A stretch of DNA of 64,000 nt from Glebionis coronaria (taxonomy: Eukaryota > Streptophyta > Magnoliopsida > Asterales > Asteraceae), in assembly GCA_025667525.1 (NCBI GenBank), contig CM046880.1:600813452-600877451 (forward strand), written 5' to 3'. The notes beneath the pieces are model-generated. The model saw nothing but the letters and a program-made list of their open reading frames with translations, was not told the DNA's origin and did no database searches. How positions within the stretch are numbered: position 1 is the stretch's first letter; each line of letters begins with the position of its first letter. Both the position numbers and the translations under genes were made by a program. Positions 22,579 to 37,500 of this stretch are shown here, piece after piece.

Positions 22579-25500
22579 GATGGTATGCCATCACGATTTC
22601 CTTGTCTAGTAAAACCACAACTACATCACCAACTAATTTGCTGCATTCAAGTCTGGTTAAAACATAGCCAAACCGAACCAAAACATGCTAAAGACGACCA
22701 CAACATGATCAATACAATCAAACCATAGTAGAAATCATATTTCCACGGATTTGGCATGGTTTGCCCGCTTTATTCAGACTTTCTCCGGTTTCCCCGGTTA
22801 ACGTCCGATTTCGTCCGATCTCGTCCGATTTCGTCCGTTTTGATATGTTTCGAACGGTCTAGCCCGTTTCAGCCGGATTTGGATGTGTATAACCATGTTT
22901 GAAAGTTGTACAGTTAGTATATGCCAATGAAATTATATATTGATGGAGGCAAAAGTGTTAAAGAAGAGACTGACTTGGTTCTCGAAGCCCAAGATCGTGT
23001 GACGAAGAAGGCTTTCTTAAAAAGGTCATAATTTCAGCACCGTAAGTTCGTTTTCAGCCCGTGACCTGTCAAAACGACCGAAAAAACAAGAGGAACATCG
23101 TTGTAACCAACTTTAAGCTGGTTAAGTGATTTTGAAGGCCCAAAAAGCCATTTTACTATGTTTTTTTCATAAGTTTTGTATATTTTCCATCTTTGTAGGT
23201 TTCCGAAGGAAAATCAATATCATTTTTGAGTTGATCAAACAATGTTAAATATTGTTTGAGCTCACTCTTATTTTTAATATCAATTGATGGTATGCCATCA
23301 CGATTTCCTTGTCTAGTAAAATCACAACTACATCACCAACTAATTTGCTACATTCAAGTCTGGTTAAAACATAGCGAAACCGAACCAAAACATGCTAAAG
23401 ACGACCACAACATGATCAATACAATCAAACCATAGTAGAAATCATATTTCCACGGATTTGGCATGGTTTGCCCGCTTTATTCAGACTTTCTCCGGTTTCC
23501 CCGGTTAACGTCCGATTTCGTCCGATCTCGTCCGATTTCGTCCGTTTTGATATGTTTCGAACGGTCTAGCCCGTTTCAGCCGGATTTGGATGAGTATAAC
23601 CATGTTTGAAAGTTGTACAGTTAGTATATGCCAATGAAATTATATATTGATGGAGGCAAAAGTGTTAAAGAAGAGACTGACTTGGTTCTCGAAGCCCAAG
23701 ATCGTGTGACGAAGAAGGCTTTCTTAAAAAGGTCATAATTTCAGCACCGTAAGTTCGTTTTCAGCCCGTGACCTGTCAAAACGACCGAAAAAACAAGAGG
23801 AACATCGCTGTAACCAACTTTAAGCTGGTTAAGTGATTTTGAAGGCCCAATAAGCCATTTTACTATGTTTTTTTCATTAGTTTTGTATATTTTCCATCTT
23901 TGTAGGTTTCCGAAGGAAAATCAATATCATTTTTGAGTTGATCAAACAATGTTAAATATTGTTTGAGCTCACTCTTATTTTTAATATCAATTGATGGTAT
24001 GCCATCACGATTTCCTTGTCTAGTAAAACCACAACTACATCACCAACTAATTTGCTACATTCAAGTCTGGTTAAAACATAGCCAAACCGAACCAAAACAT
24101 GCTAAAGACGACCACAACATGATCAATACAATCAAACCATAGTAGAAATCATATTTCCACGGATTTGGCATGGTTTGCCCGCTTTATTCAAACTTTCTCC
24201 GGTTTCCCCTGTTAACGTCCGATTTCGTCCGATCTCGTCCGAATTCGTCCGTTTTGATATGTTTCGAACGGTCTAGCCCGTTTCAGCCGGATTTGGATGT
24301 GTATAACCATTTGTGAAAGTTGTACAGTTAGTATATGCCAATGAAATTATATATTGATGGAGGCAAAAGTGTTAAAGAAGAGACTGACTTGGTTCTCGAA
24401 GCCCAAGATCGTGTGACGAAGAAGGCTTTCTTAAAAAGGTCATAACTTCAGCACCGTAAGTTCGTTTTCAGCCCGTGACCTGTCAAAACGACCGAAAAAA
24501 CAAGAGGAACATCGCTGTAACCAACTTTAAGCTGGTTAAGTGATTTTGAAGGCCCAAAAAGCCATTTTACTATGTTTTTTTCATAAGTTTTGTATATTTT
24601 CCATCTTTGTAGGTTTCCGAAGGAAAATCAATATCATTTTTGAGTTGATCAAACAATGTTAAATATTGTTTGAGCTCACTCGTATTTTTAATATCAATTG
24701 ATGGTATGCCATCACGATTTCCTTGTCTAGTAAAACCACAACTACATCACCAACTAATTTGCTACATTCAAGTCTGGTTAAAACATAGCCAAACCGAACC
24801 AAAACATGCTAAAGACGACCACAACATGATCAATACAATCAAACCATAGTAGAAATCATATTTCCACGGATTTGGCATGGTTTGCCCGCTTTATTCAGAC
24901 TTTCTCCGGTTTCCCCGGTTAACGTCCGATTTCGTCCGATCTCGTCCGATTTCGTCCGTTTTGATATGTTTCGAACGGTCTAGCCCGTTTCAGCCGGATT
25001 TGGATGTGTATAACCATGTTTGAAAGTTGTACAGTTAGTATATGCCAATGAAATTATATATTGATGGAGGCAAAAGTGTTAAAGAAGAGACTGACTTGGT
25101 TCTCGAAGCCCAAGATCGTGTGACGAAGAAGGCTTTCTTAAAAAGGTCATAATTTCAGCACCGTAAGTTCGTTTTCAGCCCGTGACCTGTCAAAACGACC
25201 GAAAAAACAAGAGGAACATCGCTGTAACCAACTTTAAGCTGGTTAAGTGATTTTGAAGGCCCAAAAAGCCATTTTACTATGTTTTTTTCATTAGTTTTGT
25301 ATATTTTCCATCTTTGTAGGTTTCCGAAGGAAAATCAATATCATTTTTGAGTTGATCAAACAATGTTAAATATTGTTTGAGCTCACTCTTATTTTTAATA
25401 TCAATTGATGGTATGCCATCACGATTTCCTTGTCTAGTAAAACCACAACTACATCACCAACTAATTTGCTACATTCAAGTCTGGTTAAAACATAGCCAAA

Positions 25501-28500
25501 CCGAACCAAAACATGCTAAAGACGACCACAACATGATCAATACAATCAAACCATAGTAGAAATCATATTTCCACGGATTTGGCATGGTTTGCCCGCTTTA
25601 TTCAGACTTTCTCCGGTTTCCCCGGTTAACGTCCGATTTCGTCCGATCTCGTCCGATTTCGTCCGTTTTGATATGTTTCGAACGGTCTAGCCCGTTTCAG
25701 CCGGATTTGGATGTGTATAACCATGTTTGAAAGTTGTACAGTTAGTATATGCCAATGAAATTATATATTGATGGAGGCAAAAGTGTTAAAGAAGAGACTG
25801 ACTTGGTTCTCGAAGCCCAAGATCGTGTGACGAAGAAGGCTTTCTTAAAAAGGTCATAATTTCAGCACCGTAAGTTCGTTTTCAGCCCGTGACCTGTCAA
25901 AACGACCGAAAAAACAAGAGGAACATCGCTGTAACCAACTTTAAGCTGGTTAAGTGATTTTGAAGGCCCAAAAAGCCATTTTACTATGTTTTTTTCATTA
26001 GTTTTGTATATTTTCCATCTTTGTAGGTTTCCGAAGGAAAATCAATATCATTTTTGAGTTGATCAAACAATGTTAAATATTGTTTGAGCTCACTCTTATT
26101 TTTAATATCAATTGATGGTATGCCATCACGATTTCCTTGTCTAGTAAAACCACAACTACATCACCAACTAATTTGCTACATTCAAGTCTGGTTAAAACAT
26201 AGCCAAACCGAACCAAAACATGCTAAAGACGACCACAACATGATCAATACAATCAAACCATAGTAGAAATCATATTTCCACGGATTTGGCATGGTTTGCC
26301 CGCTTTATTCAGACTTTCTCCGGTTTCCCCTGTTAACGTCCGATTTCGTCCGATCTCGTCCGAATTCGTCCGTTTTGATATGTTTCGAACGGTCTAGCCT
26401 GTTTCAGCCGGATTTGGATGTGTATAACCATTTGTGAAAGTTGTACAGTTAGTATATGCCAATGAAATTATATATTGATGGAGGCAAAAGTGTTAAAGAA
26501 GAGACTGACTTGGTTCTCGAAGCCCAAGATCGTGTGACGAAGAAGGCTTTCTTAAAAAGGTCATAACTTCAGCACCGTAAGTTCGTTTTCAGCCCGTGAC
26601 CTGTCAAAACGACCGAAAAAACAAGAGGAACATCGCTGTAACCAACTTTAAGCTGGTTAAGTGATTTTGAAGGCCCAAAAAGCAATTTTACTATGTTTTT
26701 TTCATTAGTTTTGTATATTTTCCATCTTTGTAGGTTTCCGAAGGAAAATCAATATCATTTTTGTGTTGATCAAACAATGTTAAATATTGTTTGAGCTCAC
26801 TCGTATTTTTAATATCAATTGATGGTATGCCATCACGATTTCCTTGTCTAGTAAAACCACAACTACATCACCAACTAATTTGCTACATTCAAGTCTGGTT
26901 AAAACATAGCCAAACCGAACCAAAACATGCTAAAGACGACCACAACATGATCAATACAATCAAACCATAGTAGAAATCATATTTACACGGATTTGGCATG
27001 GTTTGCCCGCTTTATTCAGACTTTCTCCGGTTTCCCCGGTTAACGTCCGATTTCGTCCGATCTTGTCCGATTTCGTCCGTTTTGATATGTTTCGAACGGT
27101 CTAGCCCGTTTCAGCCGGATTTGGATGTGTATAACCATGTTTGAAAGTTGTACAGTTAGTATATGCCAATGAAATTATATATTGATGGAGGCAAAAGTGT
27201 TAAAAAAGAGACTGACTTGGTTCTCGAAGCCCAAGATCGTGTGACGAAGAAGGCTTTCTTAAAAAGGTCATAATTTCAGCACCGTAAGTTCGTTTTCAGC
27301 CCGTGACCTGTCAACACGACCGAAAAAACAAGAGGAACATCGTTGTAAGCACCTTTAAGCTGGTTAAGTGATTTTGAAGGCCCAAAAAGCCATTTTACTA
27401 TGTTTTTTTCATTAGTTTTGTATATTTTCCATCTTTGTAGGTTTCCGAAGGAAAATCAATATCATTTTTGAGTTGATCAAACAATGTTAAATATTGTTTG
27501 AGCTCACTCTTATTTTTAATATCAATTGATGGTATGCCATCACAATTTCCTTGTCTAGTAAAACCACAACTACATCACCAACTAATTTGCTACATTCAAG
27601 TCTGGTTAAAACATAGCCAAACCGAACCAAAACATGCTAAAGACGACCACAACATGATCAATACAATCAAACCATAGTAGAAATCATATTTCCACGGATT
27701 TGGCATGGTTTGCCCGCTTTATTCAGACTTTCTCCGGTTTCCCCGGTTAACGTCCGATTTCGTCCGATCTCGTCCGATTTCGTCCGTTTTGATATGTTTC
27801 GAACGGTCTAGCCCGTTTCAGCCGGATTTGGATGTGTATAACCATGTTTGAAAGTTGTACAGTTAGTATATGCCAATAAAATTATATATTGATGGAGGCA
27901 AAAGTGTTAAAGAAGAGACTGACTTGGTTCTCGAAGCCCAAGATCGTGTGACGAAGAAGGCTTTCTTAAAAAGGTCATAATTTCAGCACCGTAAGTTCGT
28001 TTTCAGCCCGTGACCTGTCAAAACGACCGAAAAAACAAGAGGAACATCGCTGTAACCAACTTTAAGCTGGTTAAGTGATTTTAAATGCCAAAAAGCCATT
28101 TTACTATGTTTTTTTCATAAGTTTTGTATATTTTCCATCTTTGTAGGTTTCCGAAGGAAAATCAATATCATTTTTGAGTTGATCAAACAATGTTAAATAT
28201 TGTTTGAGCTCACTCTTATTTTTAATATCAATTGATGGTATGCCATCACGATTTCCTTGTCTAGTAAAACCACAACTACATCACCAACTAATTTGCTACA
28301 TTCAAGTCTGGTTAAAACATAGCCAAACCAAACCAAAACATGCTAAAGACGACCACAACATGATCAATACAATCAAACCATAGTAGAAATCATATTTCCA
28401 CGGATTTGGCATGGTTTGCCCGCTTTATTCAGACTTTCTCCGGTTTCCCCGGTTAACGTCCGATTTCGTCCGATCTCGTCCGATTTCGTCCGTTTTGATA

Positions 28501-31500
28501 TGTTTCGAACGGTCTAGCCCGTTTCAGCCGGATTTGGATGTGTATAACCATGTTTGAAAGTTGTACAGTTAGTATATGCCAATGAAATTATATATTGATG
28601 GAGGCAAAAGTGTTAAAGAAGAGACTGACTTGGTTCTCGAAGCCCAAGATCGTGTGACGAAGAAGGCTTTCTTAAAAAGGTCATAATTTCAGCACCGTAA
28701 GTTCGTTTTCAGCCCGTGACCTGTCAAAACGACCGAAAAAACAAGAGGAACATCGCTGTAACCACCTTTAAGCTGGTTAAGTGATTTTGAAGGCCCAAAA
28801 AGCCATTTTACTATGTTTTTTTCATTAGTTTTGTATATTTTCCATCTTTGTAGGTTTCCGAAGGAAAATCAATATCATTTTTGAGTTGATCAAACAATGT
28901 TAAATATTGTTTGAGCTCACTCTTATTTTTAATATCAATTGATGGTATGCCATCACGATTTCCTTGTCTAGTAAAACCACAACTACATCACCAACTAATT
29001 TGCTACATTCAAGTCTGGTTAAAACATAGCCAAACCGAACCAAAACATGCTAAAGACGACCACAACATGATCAATACAATCAAACCATAGTAGAAATCAT
29101 ATTTCCACGGATTTGGCATGGTTTGCCCGCTTTATTCAGACTTTCTCCGGTTTCCCCGGTTAACGTCCGATTTCGTCCGATCTCGTCCGATTTCGTCCGT
29201 TTTGATATGTTTCGAACGGTCTAGCCCGTTTCAGCCGGATTTGGATGTGTATAACCATGTTTGAAAGTTGTACAGTTAGTATATGCCAATGAAATTATAT
29301 ATTGATGGAGGCAAAAGTGTTAAAGAAGAGACTGACTTGGTTCTCGAAGCCCAAGATCGTGTGACGAAGAAGGCTTTCTTAAAAAGGTCATAATTTCAGC
29401 ACCGTAAGTTCGTTTTCAGCCCGTGACATGTCAAAACGACCGAAAAAACAAGAGGAACATCGTTGTAACCAACTTTAAGCTGGTTAAGTGATTTTAAAGG
29501 CCCAAAAAGCCATTTTACTATGTTTTTTTCATTAGTTTTGTATATTTTCCATCTTTGTAGGTTTCCGAAGGAAAATCAATATCATTTTTGAGTTGATCAA
29601 ACAATGTTAAATATTGTTTGAGCTCACTCTTATTTTTAATATCAATTGATGGTATGCCATCACGATTTCCTTGTCTAGTAAAACCACAACTACATCACCA
29701 ACTAATTTGCTACATTCAAGTCTGGTTAAAACATAGCCAAACCGAACCAAAACATGCTAAAGACGACCACAACATGATCAATACAATCAAACCATAGTAG
29801 AAATCATATTTCCACGGATTTGGCATGGTTTGCCCGCTTTATTCAGACTTTCTCCGGTTTCCCCGGTTAACGTCCGATTTCGTCCGATCTCGTCCGATTT
29901 CGTCCGTTTTGATATGTTTCGAACGGTCTAGCCCGTTTCAGCCGGATTTGGATGTGTATAACCATGTTTGAAAGTTGTACAGTTAGTATATGCCAATGAA
30001 ATTATATATTGATGGAGGCAAAAGTGTTAAAAAAGAGACTGACTTGGTTCTCGAAGCCCAAGATCGTGTGACGAAGAAGGCTTTCTTAAAAAGGTCATAA
30101 TTTCAGCACCGTAAGTTCGTTTTCAGCCCGTGACCTGTCAAAACGACCGAAAAAACAAGAGGAACATCGTTGTAGCCAACTTTAAGCTGGTTAAGTGATT
30201 TTAAAGGCCCAAAAAGCCATTTTACTATGTTTTTTTCATTAGTTTTGTATATTTTCCATCTTTGTAGGTTTCCGAAGGAAAATCAATATCACTTTTGAGT
30301 TGATCAAACAATGTTAAATATTGTTTGAGCTCACTCTTATTTTTAATATCAATTGATGGTATGCCATCACGATTTCCTTGTCTAGTAAAACCACAACTAC
30401 ATCACCAACTAATTTGCTACATTCAAGTCTGGTTAAAACATAGCCAAACCGAACCAAAACATGCTAAAGACGACCACAACATGATCAATACAATCAAACC
30501 ATAGTAGAAATCATATTTCCACGGATTTGGCATGGTTTGCCCGCTTTATTCAGACTTTCTCCGGTTTCCCCGGTTAACGTCCGATTTCGTCCGATCTCGT
30601 CCGATTTCGTCCGTTTTGATATGTTTCGAACGGTCTATCCCGTTTCAGCCGGATTTGGATGTGTATAACCATGTTTGAAAGTTGTACAGTTAGTATATGC
30701 CAATGAAATTATATATTGATGGAGGCAAAAGTGTTAAAGAAGAGACTGACTTGGTTCTCGAAGCCCAAGATCGTGTGACGAAGAAGGCTTTCTTAAAAAG
30801 GTCATAATTTCAGCACCGTAAGTTCGTTTTCAGCCCGTGACCTGTCAAAACGACCGAAAAAACAAGAGGAACATCGCTGTAAGCACCTTTAAGCTGGTTA
30901 AGTGATTTTGAAGGCCTAAAAAGCCATTTTACTATGTTTTTTTCATTAGTTTTGTATATTTTCCATCTTTGTAGGTTTCCGAAGGAAACTCAATATCATT
31001 TTTGAGTTGATCAAACAATGTTAAATATTGTTTGAGCTCACTCTTATTTTTAATATCAATTGATGGTATGCCATCACAATTTCCTTGTCTAGTAAAACCA
31101 CAACTACATCACCAACTAATTTGCTACATTCAAGTCTGGTTAAAACATAGCCAAACCGAACCAAAACATGCTAAAGACGACCACAACATGATCAATACAA
31201 TCAAACCATAGTAGAAATCATGTTTCCACGGATTTGGCATGGTTTGCCCGCTTTATTCAGACTTTCTCCGGTTTCCCCGGTTAACGTCCGATTTCGTCCG
31301 ATCTCGTCCGATTTCGTCCGTTTTGATATGTTTCGAACGGTCTAGCCCGTTTCAGCCGGATTTGGATGTGTATAACCATGTTTGAAAGTTGTACAGTTAG
31401 TATATGCCAATGAAATTATATATTGATGGAGGCAAAAGTGTTAAAGAAGAGACTGACTTGGTTCTCGAAGCCCAAGATCGTGTGACGAAGAAGGCTTTCT

Positions 31501-34500
31501 TAAAAAGGTCATAATTTCAGCACCGTAAGTTCTTTTTCAGCCCGTGACCTGTCAAAACGACCGAAAAAACAAGAGGAACATCGCTGTAAGCACCTTTAAG
31601 CTGGTTAATTGATTTTGAAGGCCCAAAAAGCCATTTTACTATGTTTTTTTCATTAGTTTTGTATATTTTCCATCTTTGTAGGTTTCCGAAGGAAAATCAA
31701 TATCATTTTTGAGTTGATCAAACAATGTTAAATATTGTTTGAGCTCACTCTTATTTTTAATATCAATTGATGGTATGCCATCACAATTTCCTTGTCTAGT
31801 AAAACCACAACTACATCACCAACTAATTTGCTACATTCAAGTCTGGTTAAAACATAGCCAAACCGAACCAAAACATGCTAAAGACGACCACAACATGATC
31901 AATACAATCAAACCATAGTAGAAATCATATTTCCACGGATTTGGCATGGTTTGCCCGCTTTATTCAGACTTTCTCCGGTTTCCCCGGTTAACGTCCGATT
32001 TCGTCCGATCTCGTCCGATTTCGTCCGTTTTGATATGTTTCGAACGGTCTAGCCCGTTTCAGCCGGATTTGGATGTGTATAACCATGTTTGAAAGTTGTA
32101 CAGTTAGTATATGCCAATGAAATTATATATTGATGGAGGCAAAAGTGTTAAAGAAGAGACTGACTTGGTTCTCGAAGCCCAAGATCGTGTGACGAAGAAG
32201 GCTTTCTTAAAAAGGTCATAATTTCAGCACCGTAAGTTCGTTTTCAGCCCGTGACCTGTCAAAACGACCGAAAAAACAAGAGGAACATCGCTGTAACCAA
32301 CTTTAAGCTGGTTAAGTGATTTTAAAGGCCCAAAAAGCCATTTTACTATGTTTTTTTCATAAGTTTTGTATATTTTCCATCTTTGTAGGTTTCCGAAGGA
32401 AAATCAATATCATTTTTGAGTTGATCAAACAATGTTAAATATTGTTTGAGCTCACTCATATTTTTAATATCAATTGATGGTATGCCATCACGATTTCCTT
32501 GTCTAGTAAAACCACAACTACATCACCAACTAATTTGCTACATTCAAGTCTGGTTAAAACATAGCCAAACCAAACCAAAACATGCCAAAGACGACCACAA
32601 CATGATCAATACAATCAAACCATAGTAGAAATCATATTTCCACGGATTTGGCATGGTTTGCCCGCTTTATTCAGACTTTCTCCGGTTTCCCCGGTTAACG
32701 TCCGATTTCGTCCGATCTCGTCCGATTTCGTCCGTTTTGATATGTTTCGAACGGTCTAGCCCGTTTCAGCCGGATTTGGATGTGTATAACCATGTTTGAA
32801 AGTTGTACAGTTAGTATATGCCAATGAAATTATATATTGATGGAGGCAAAAGTGTTAAAGAAGAGACTGACTTGGTTCTCGAAGCCCAAGATCGTGTGAC
32901 GAAGAAGGCTTTCTTAAAAAGGTCATAATTTCAGCACCGTAAGTTCGTTTTCAGCCCGTGACCTGTCAAAACGACCGAAAAAACAAGAGGAACATCGCTG
33001 TAACCACCTTTAAGCTGGTTAAGTGATTTTGAAGGCCCAAAAAGCCATTTTACTATGTTTTTTTCATTAGTTTTGTATATTTTCCATCTTTGTAGGTTTC
33101 CGAAGGAAAATCAATATCATTTTTGAGTTGATCAAACAATGTTAAATATTGTTTGAGCTTACTCTTATTTTTAATATCAATTGATGGTATGCCATCACGA
33201 TTTCCTTGTCTAGTAAAACCACAACTACATCACCAACTAATTTGCTACATTCAAGTCTGGTTAAAACATAGCCAAACCGAACCAAAACATGCTAAAGACG
33301 ACCACAACATGATCAATACAATCAAACCATAGTAGAAATCATATTTCCACGGATTTGGCATGGTTTGCCCGCTTTATTCAGACTTTCTCCGGTTTCCCCG
33401 GTTAACGTCCGATTTCGTCCGATCTCGTCCGATTTCGTCCGTTTTGATATGTTTCGAACGGTCTAGCCCGTTTCAGCCGGATTTGGATGTGTATAACCAT
33501 GTTTGAAAGTTGTACAGTTAGTATATGCCAATGAAATTATATATTGATGGAGGCAAAAGTGTTAAAGAAGAGACTGACTTGGTTCTCGAAGCCCAAGATC
33601 GTGTGACGAAGAAGGCTTTCTTAAAAAGGTCATAATTTCAGCACCGTAAGTTCGTTTTCAGCCTGTGACCTGTCAAAACGACCGAAAAAACAAGAGGAAC
33701 ATCGCTGTAACCAACTTTAAGCTGGTTAAGTGATTTTGAAGGCCCAAAAAGCCATTTTACTATGTTTTTTTCATAAGTTTTGTATATTTTCCATCTTTGT
33801 AGGTTTCCGAAGGAAAATCAATATCATTTTTGAGTTGATCAAACAATGTTAAATATTGTTTGAGCTCACTCTTATTTTTAATATCAATTGATGGTATGCC
33901 ATCACGATTTCCTTGTCTAGTAAAACCACAACTACATCACCAACTAATTTGCTACATTCAAGTCTGGTTAAAACATAGCCAAACCGAACCAAAACATGCT
34001 AAAGACGACCACAACATGATCAATACAATCAAACCATAGTAGAAATCATATTTCCACGGATTTGGCATGGTTTGCCCGCTTTATTCAGACTTTCTCCGTT
34101 TCCCCGGTTAACGTCCGATTTCGTCCGATCTCGTCCGATTTCGTCCGTTTTGATATGTTTCGAACGGTCTAGCCCGTTTCAGCCGGATTTGGATGTGTAT
34201 AACCATGTTTGAAAGTTGTACAGTTAGTATATGCCAATGAAATTATATATTGATGGAGGCAAAAGTGTTAAAGAAGAGACTGACTTGGTTCTCGAAGCCC
34301 AAGATCGTGTGACGAAGAAGGCTTTCTTAAAAAGGTCATAATTTCAGCACCGTAAGTTCGTTTTCAGCCCGTGACCTGTCAAAACGACCGAAAAAACAAG
34401 AGGAACATCGCTGTAACCAACTTTAAGCTGGTTAAGTGATTTTGAAGGCCCAAAAAGCCATTTTATTATGTTTTTTTCATTAGTTTTGTATATTTTCCAT

Positions 34501-37500
34501 CTTTGTAGGTTTCCGAAGGAAAATCAATATCATTTTTGAGTTGATCAAACAATGTTAAATATTGTTTGAGCTCACTCTTATTTTTAATATCAATTGATGG
34601 TATGCCATCACGATTTCCTTGTCTAGTAAAACCACAACTACATCACCAACTAATTTGCTACATTCAAGTCTGGTTAAAACATAGCCAAACCGAACCAAAA
34701 CATGCTAAAGACGACCACAACATGATCAATACAATCAAACCATAGTAGAAATCATATTTCCACGGATTTGGCATGGTTTGCCCGCTTTATTCAGACTTTC
34801 TCCGGTTTCCCCTGTTAACGTCCGATTTCGTCCGATCTCGTCCGAATTCGTCCGTTTTGATATGTTTCGAACGGTCTAGCCCGTTTCAGCCGGATTTGGA
34901 TGTGTATAACCATTTGTGAAAGTTGTACAGTTAGTATATGCCAATGAAAGTATATATTGATGGAGGCAAAAGTGTTAAAGAAGAGACTGACTTGGTTCTC
35001 GAAGCCCAAGATCGTGTGACGAAGAAGGCTTTCTTAAAAAGGTCATAACTTCAACACCGTAAGTTCGTTTTCAGCCCGTGACCTGTCAAAACGACCGAAA
35101 AAACAAGAGGAACATCGCTGTAACCAACTTTAAGCTGGTTAAGTGATTTTGAAGGCCCAAAAAGCAATTTTACTATGTTTTTTTCATTAGTTTTGTATAT
35201 TTTCCATCTTTGTAGGTTTCCGAAGGAAAATCAATATCATTTTTGTGTTGATCAAACAATGTTAAATATTGTTTGAGCTCACTCGTATTTTTAATATCAA
35301 TTGATGGTATGCCATCACGATTTCCTTGTCTAGTAAAACCACAACTACATCACCAACTAATTTGCTACATTCAAGTCTGGTTAAAACATAGCCAAACCGA
35401 ACCAAAACATGCTAAAGACGACCACAACATGATCAATACAATCAAACCATAGTAGAAATCATATTTCCACGGATTTGGCATGGTTTTCCCGCTTTATTCA
35501 GACTTTCTCCGGTTTCCCCGGTTAACGTCCGATTTCGTCCGATTTCGTCCGTTTTGATATGTTTCGAACGGTCTAGCCCGTTTCAGCCGGATTTGGATGT
35601 GTATAACCATGTTTGAAAGTTGTACAGTTAGTATATGCCAATGAAATTATATATTGATGGAGGCAAAAGTGTTAAAAAAGAGACTGACTTGGTTCTCGAA
35701 GCCCAAGATCGTGTGACGAAGAAGGCTTTCTTAAAAAGGTCATAACTTCAGCACCGTAAGTTCGTTTTCAGCCCGTGACCTGTCAAAACGACCGAAAAAA
35801 CAAGAGGAATATCGCTGTAACCAACTTTAAGCTGGTTAAGTGATTTTGAAGGCCCAAAAAGCCATTTTACTATGTTTTTTTCATTAGTTTTATATATTTT
35901 CCACCTTTGTAGGTTTCCGAAGGAAAATCAATATCATTTTTGTGTTGATCAAACAATGTTAAATATTGTTTGAGCTCACTCGTATTTTTAATATCAAATG
36001 ATGGTATGCCATCACGATTTCCTTGTCTAGTAAAACCACAACTACATCACCAACTAATTTGCTACATTCAAGTCTGGTTAAAACATAGCCAAACCGAACC
36101 AAAACATGCTAAAGACGACCACAACATGATCAATACAATCAAACCATAGTAGAAATCATATTTCCACGGATTTGGCATGGTTTGCCCGCTTTATTCAGAC
36201 TTTCTCCGGTTTCCCCGGTTAACGTCCGATTTCGTCCGATCTCGTCCGATTTCGTCCGTTTTGATATGTTTCGAACGGTCTAGCCCGTTTCAGCCGGATT
36301 TGGATGTGTATAACCATGTTTGAAAGTTGTACAGTTAGTATATGCCAATGAAATTATATATTGATGGAGGCAAAAGTGTTAAAGAAGAGACTGACTTGGT
36401 TCTCGAAGCCCATGATCGTGTGACGAAAAAGGCTTTCTTAAAAAGGTCATAATTTCAGCACCGTAAGTTCGTTTTCAGCCCGTGACCTGTCAAAACGACC
36501 GAAAAAACAAGAGGAACATCGCTGTAACCAACTTTAAGCTGGTTAAGTGATTTTGAAGGCCCAAAAAGCCATTTTATTATGTTTTTTTCATTAGTTTTGT
36601 ATATTTTCCATCTTTGTAGGTTTCCGAAGGAAAATCAATATCATTTTTGAGTTGATCAAACAATGTTAAATATTGTTTGAGCTCACTCTTATTTTTAATA
36701 TCAATTGATGGTATGCCATCACGATTTCCTTGTCTAGTAAAACCACAACTACATCACCAACTAATTTGCTACATTCAAGTCTGGTTAAAACATAGCCAAA
36801 CCGAACCAAAACATGCTAAAGACGACCACAACATGATCAATACAATCAAACCATAGTAGAAATCATATTTCCACGGATTTGGCATGGTTTGCCCGCTTTA
36901 TTCAGACTTTCTCCGGTTTCCCCGGTTAACGTCCGATTTCGTCCGATCTCGTCCGATTTCGTCCGTTTTGATATGTTTCGAACGGTCTAGCCCGTTTCAG
37001 CCGGATTTGGATGTGTATAACCATGTTTGAAAGTTGTACAGTTAGTATATGCCAATGAAATTATATATGATGGAGGCAAAAGTGTTAAAGAAGAGACTGA
37101 CTTGGTTCTCGAAGCCCAAGATCGTGTGACGAAGAAGGCTTTCTTAAAAAGGTCATAATTTCAGCACCGTAAGTTCGTTTTCAGCCCGTGACCTGTCAAA
37201 ACGACCGAAAAAACAAGAGGAACATCGCTGTAACCAACTTTAAGCTGGTTAAGTGATTTTGAAGGCCCAAAAAGCCATTTTACTATGTTTTTTTATTAGT
37301 TTTGTATATTTTCCATCTTTGTAGGTTTCCGAAGGAAAATCAATATCATTTTTGAGTTGATCAAACAATGTTAAATATTGTTTGAGCTCACTCTTATTTT
37401 TAATATCAATTGATGGTATGCCATCACGATTTCCTTGTCTAGTAAAACCACAACTACATCACCAACTAATTTGCTACATTCAAGTCTGGTTAAAACATAG

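Noticed and set aside
34815..35009. Minus-strand 64-aa ORF
   Set aside because: It is a private frame in one EcoRI-bearing monomer created by a few substitutions; the near-identical monomer at 26114 does not keep it.
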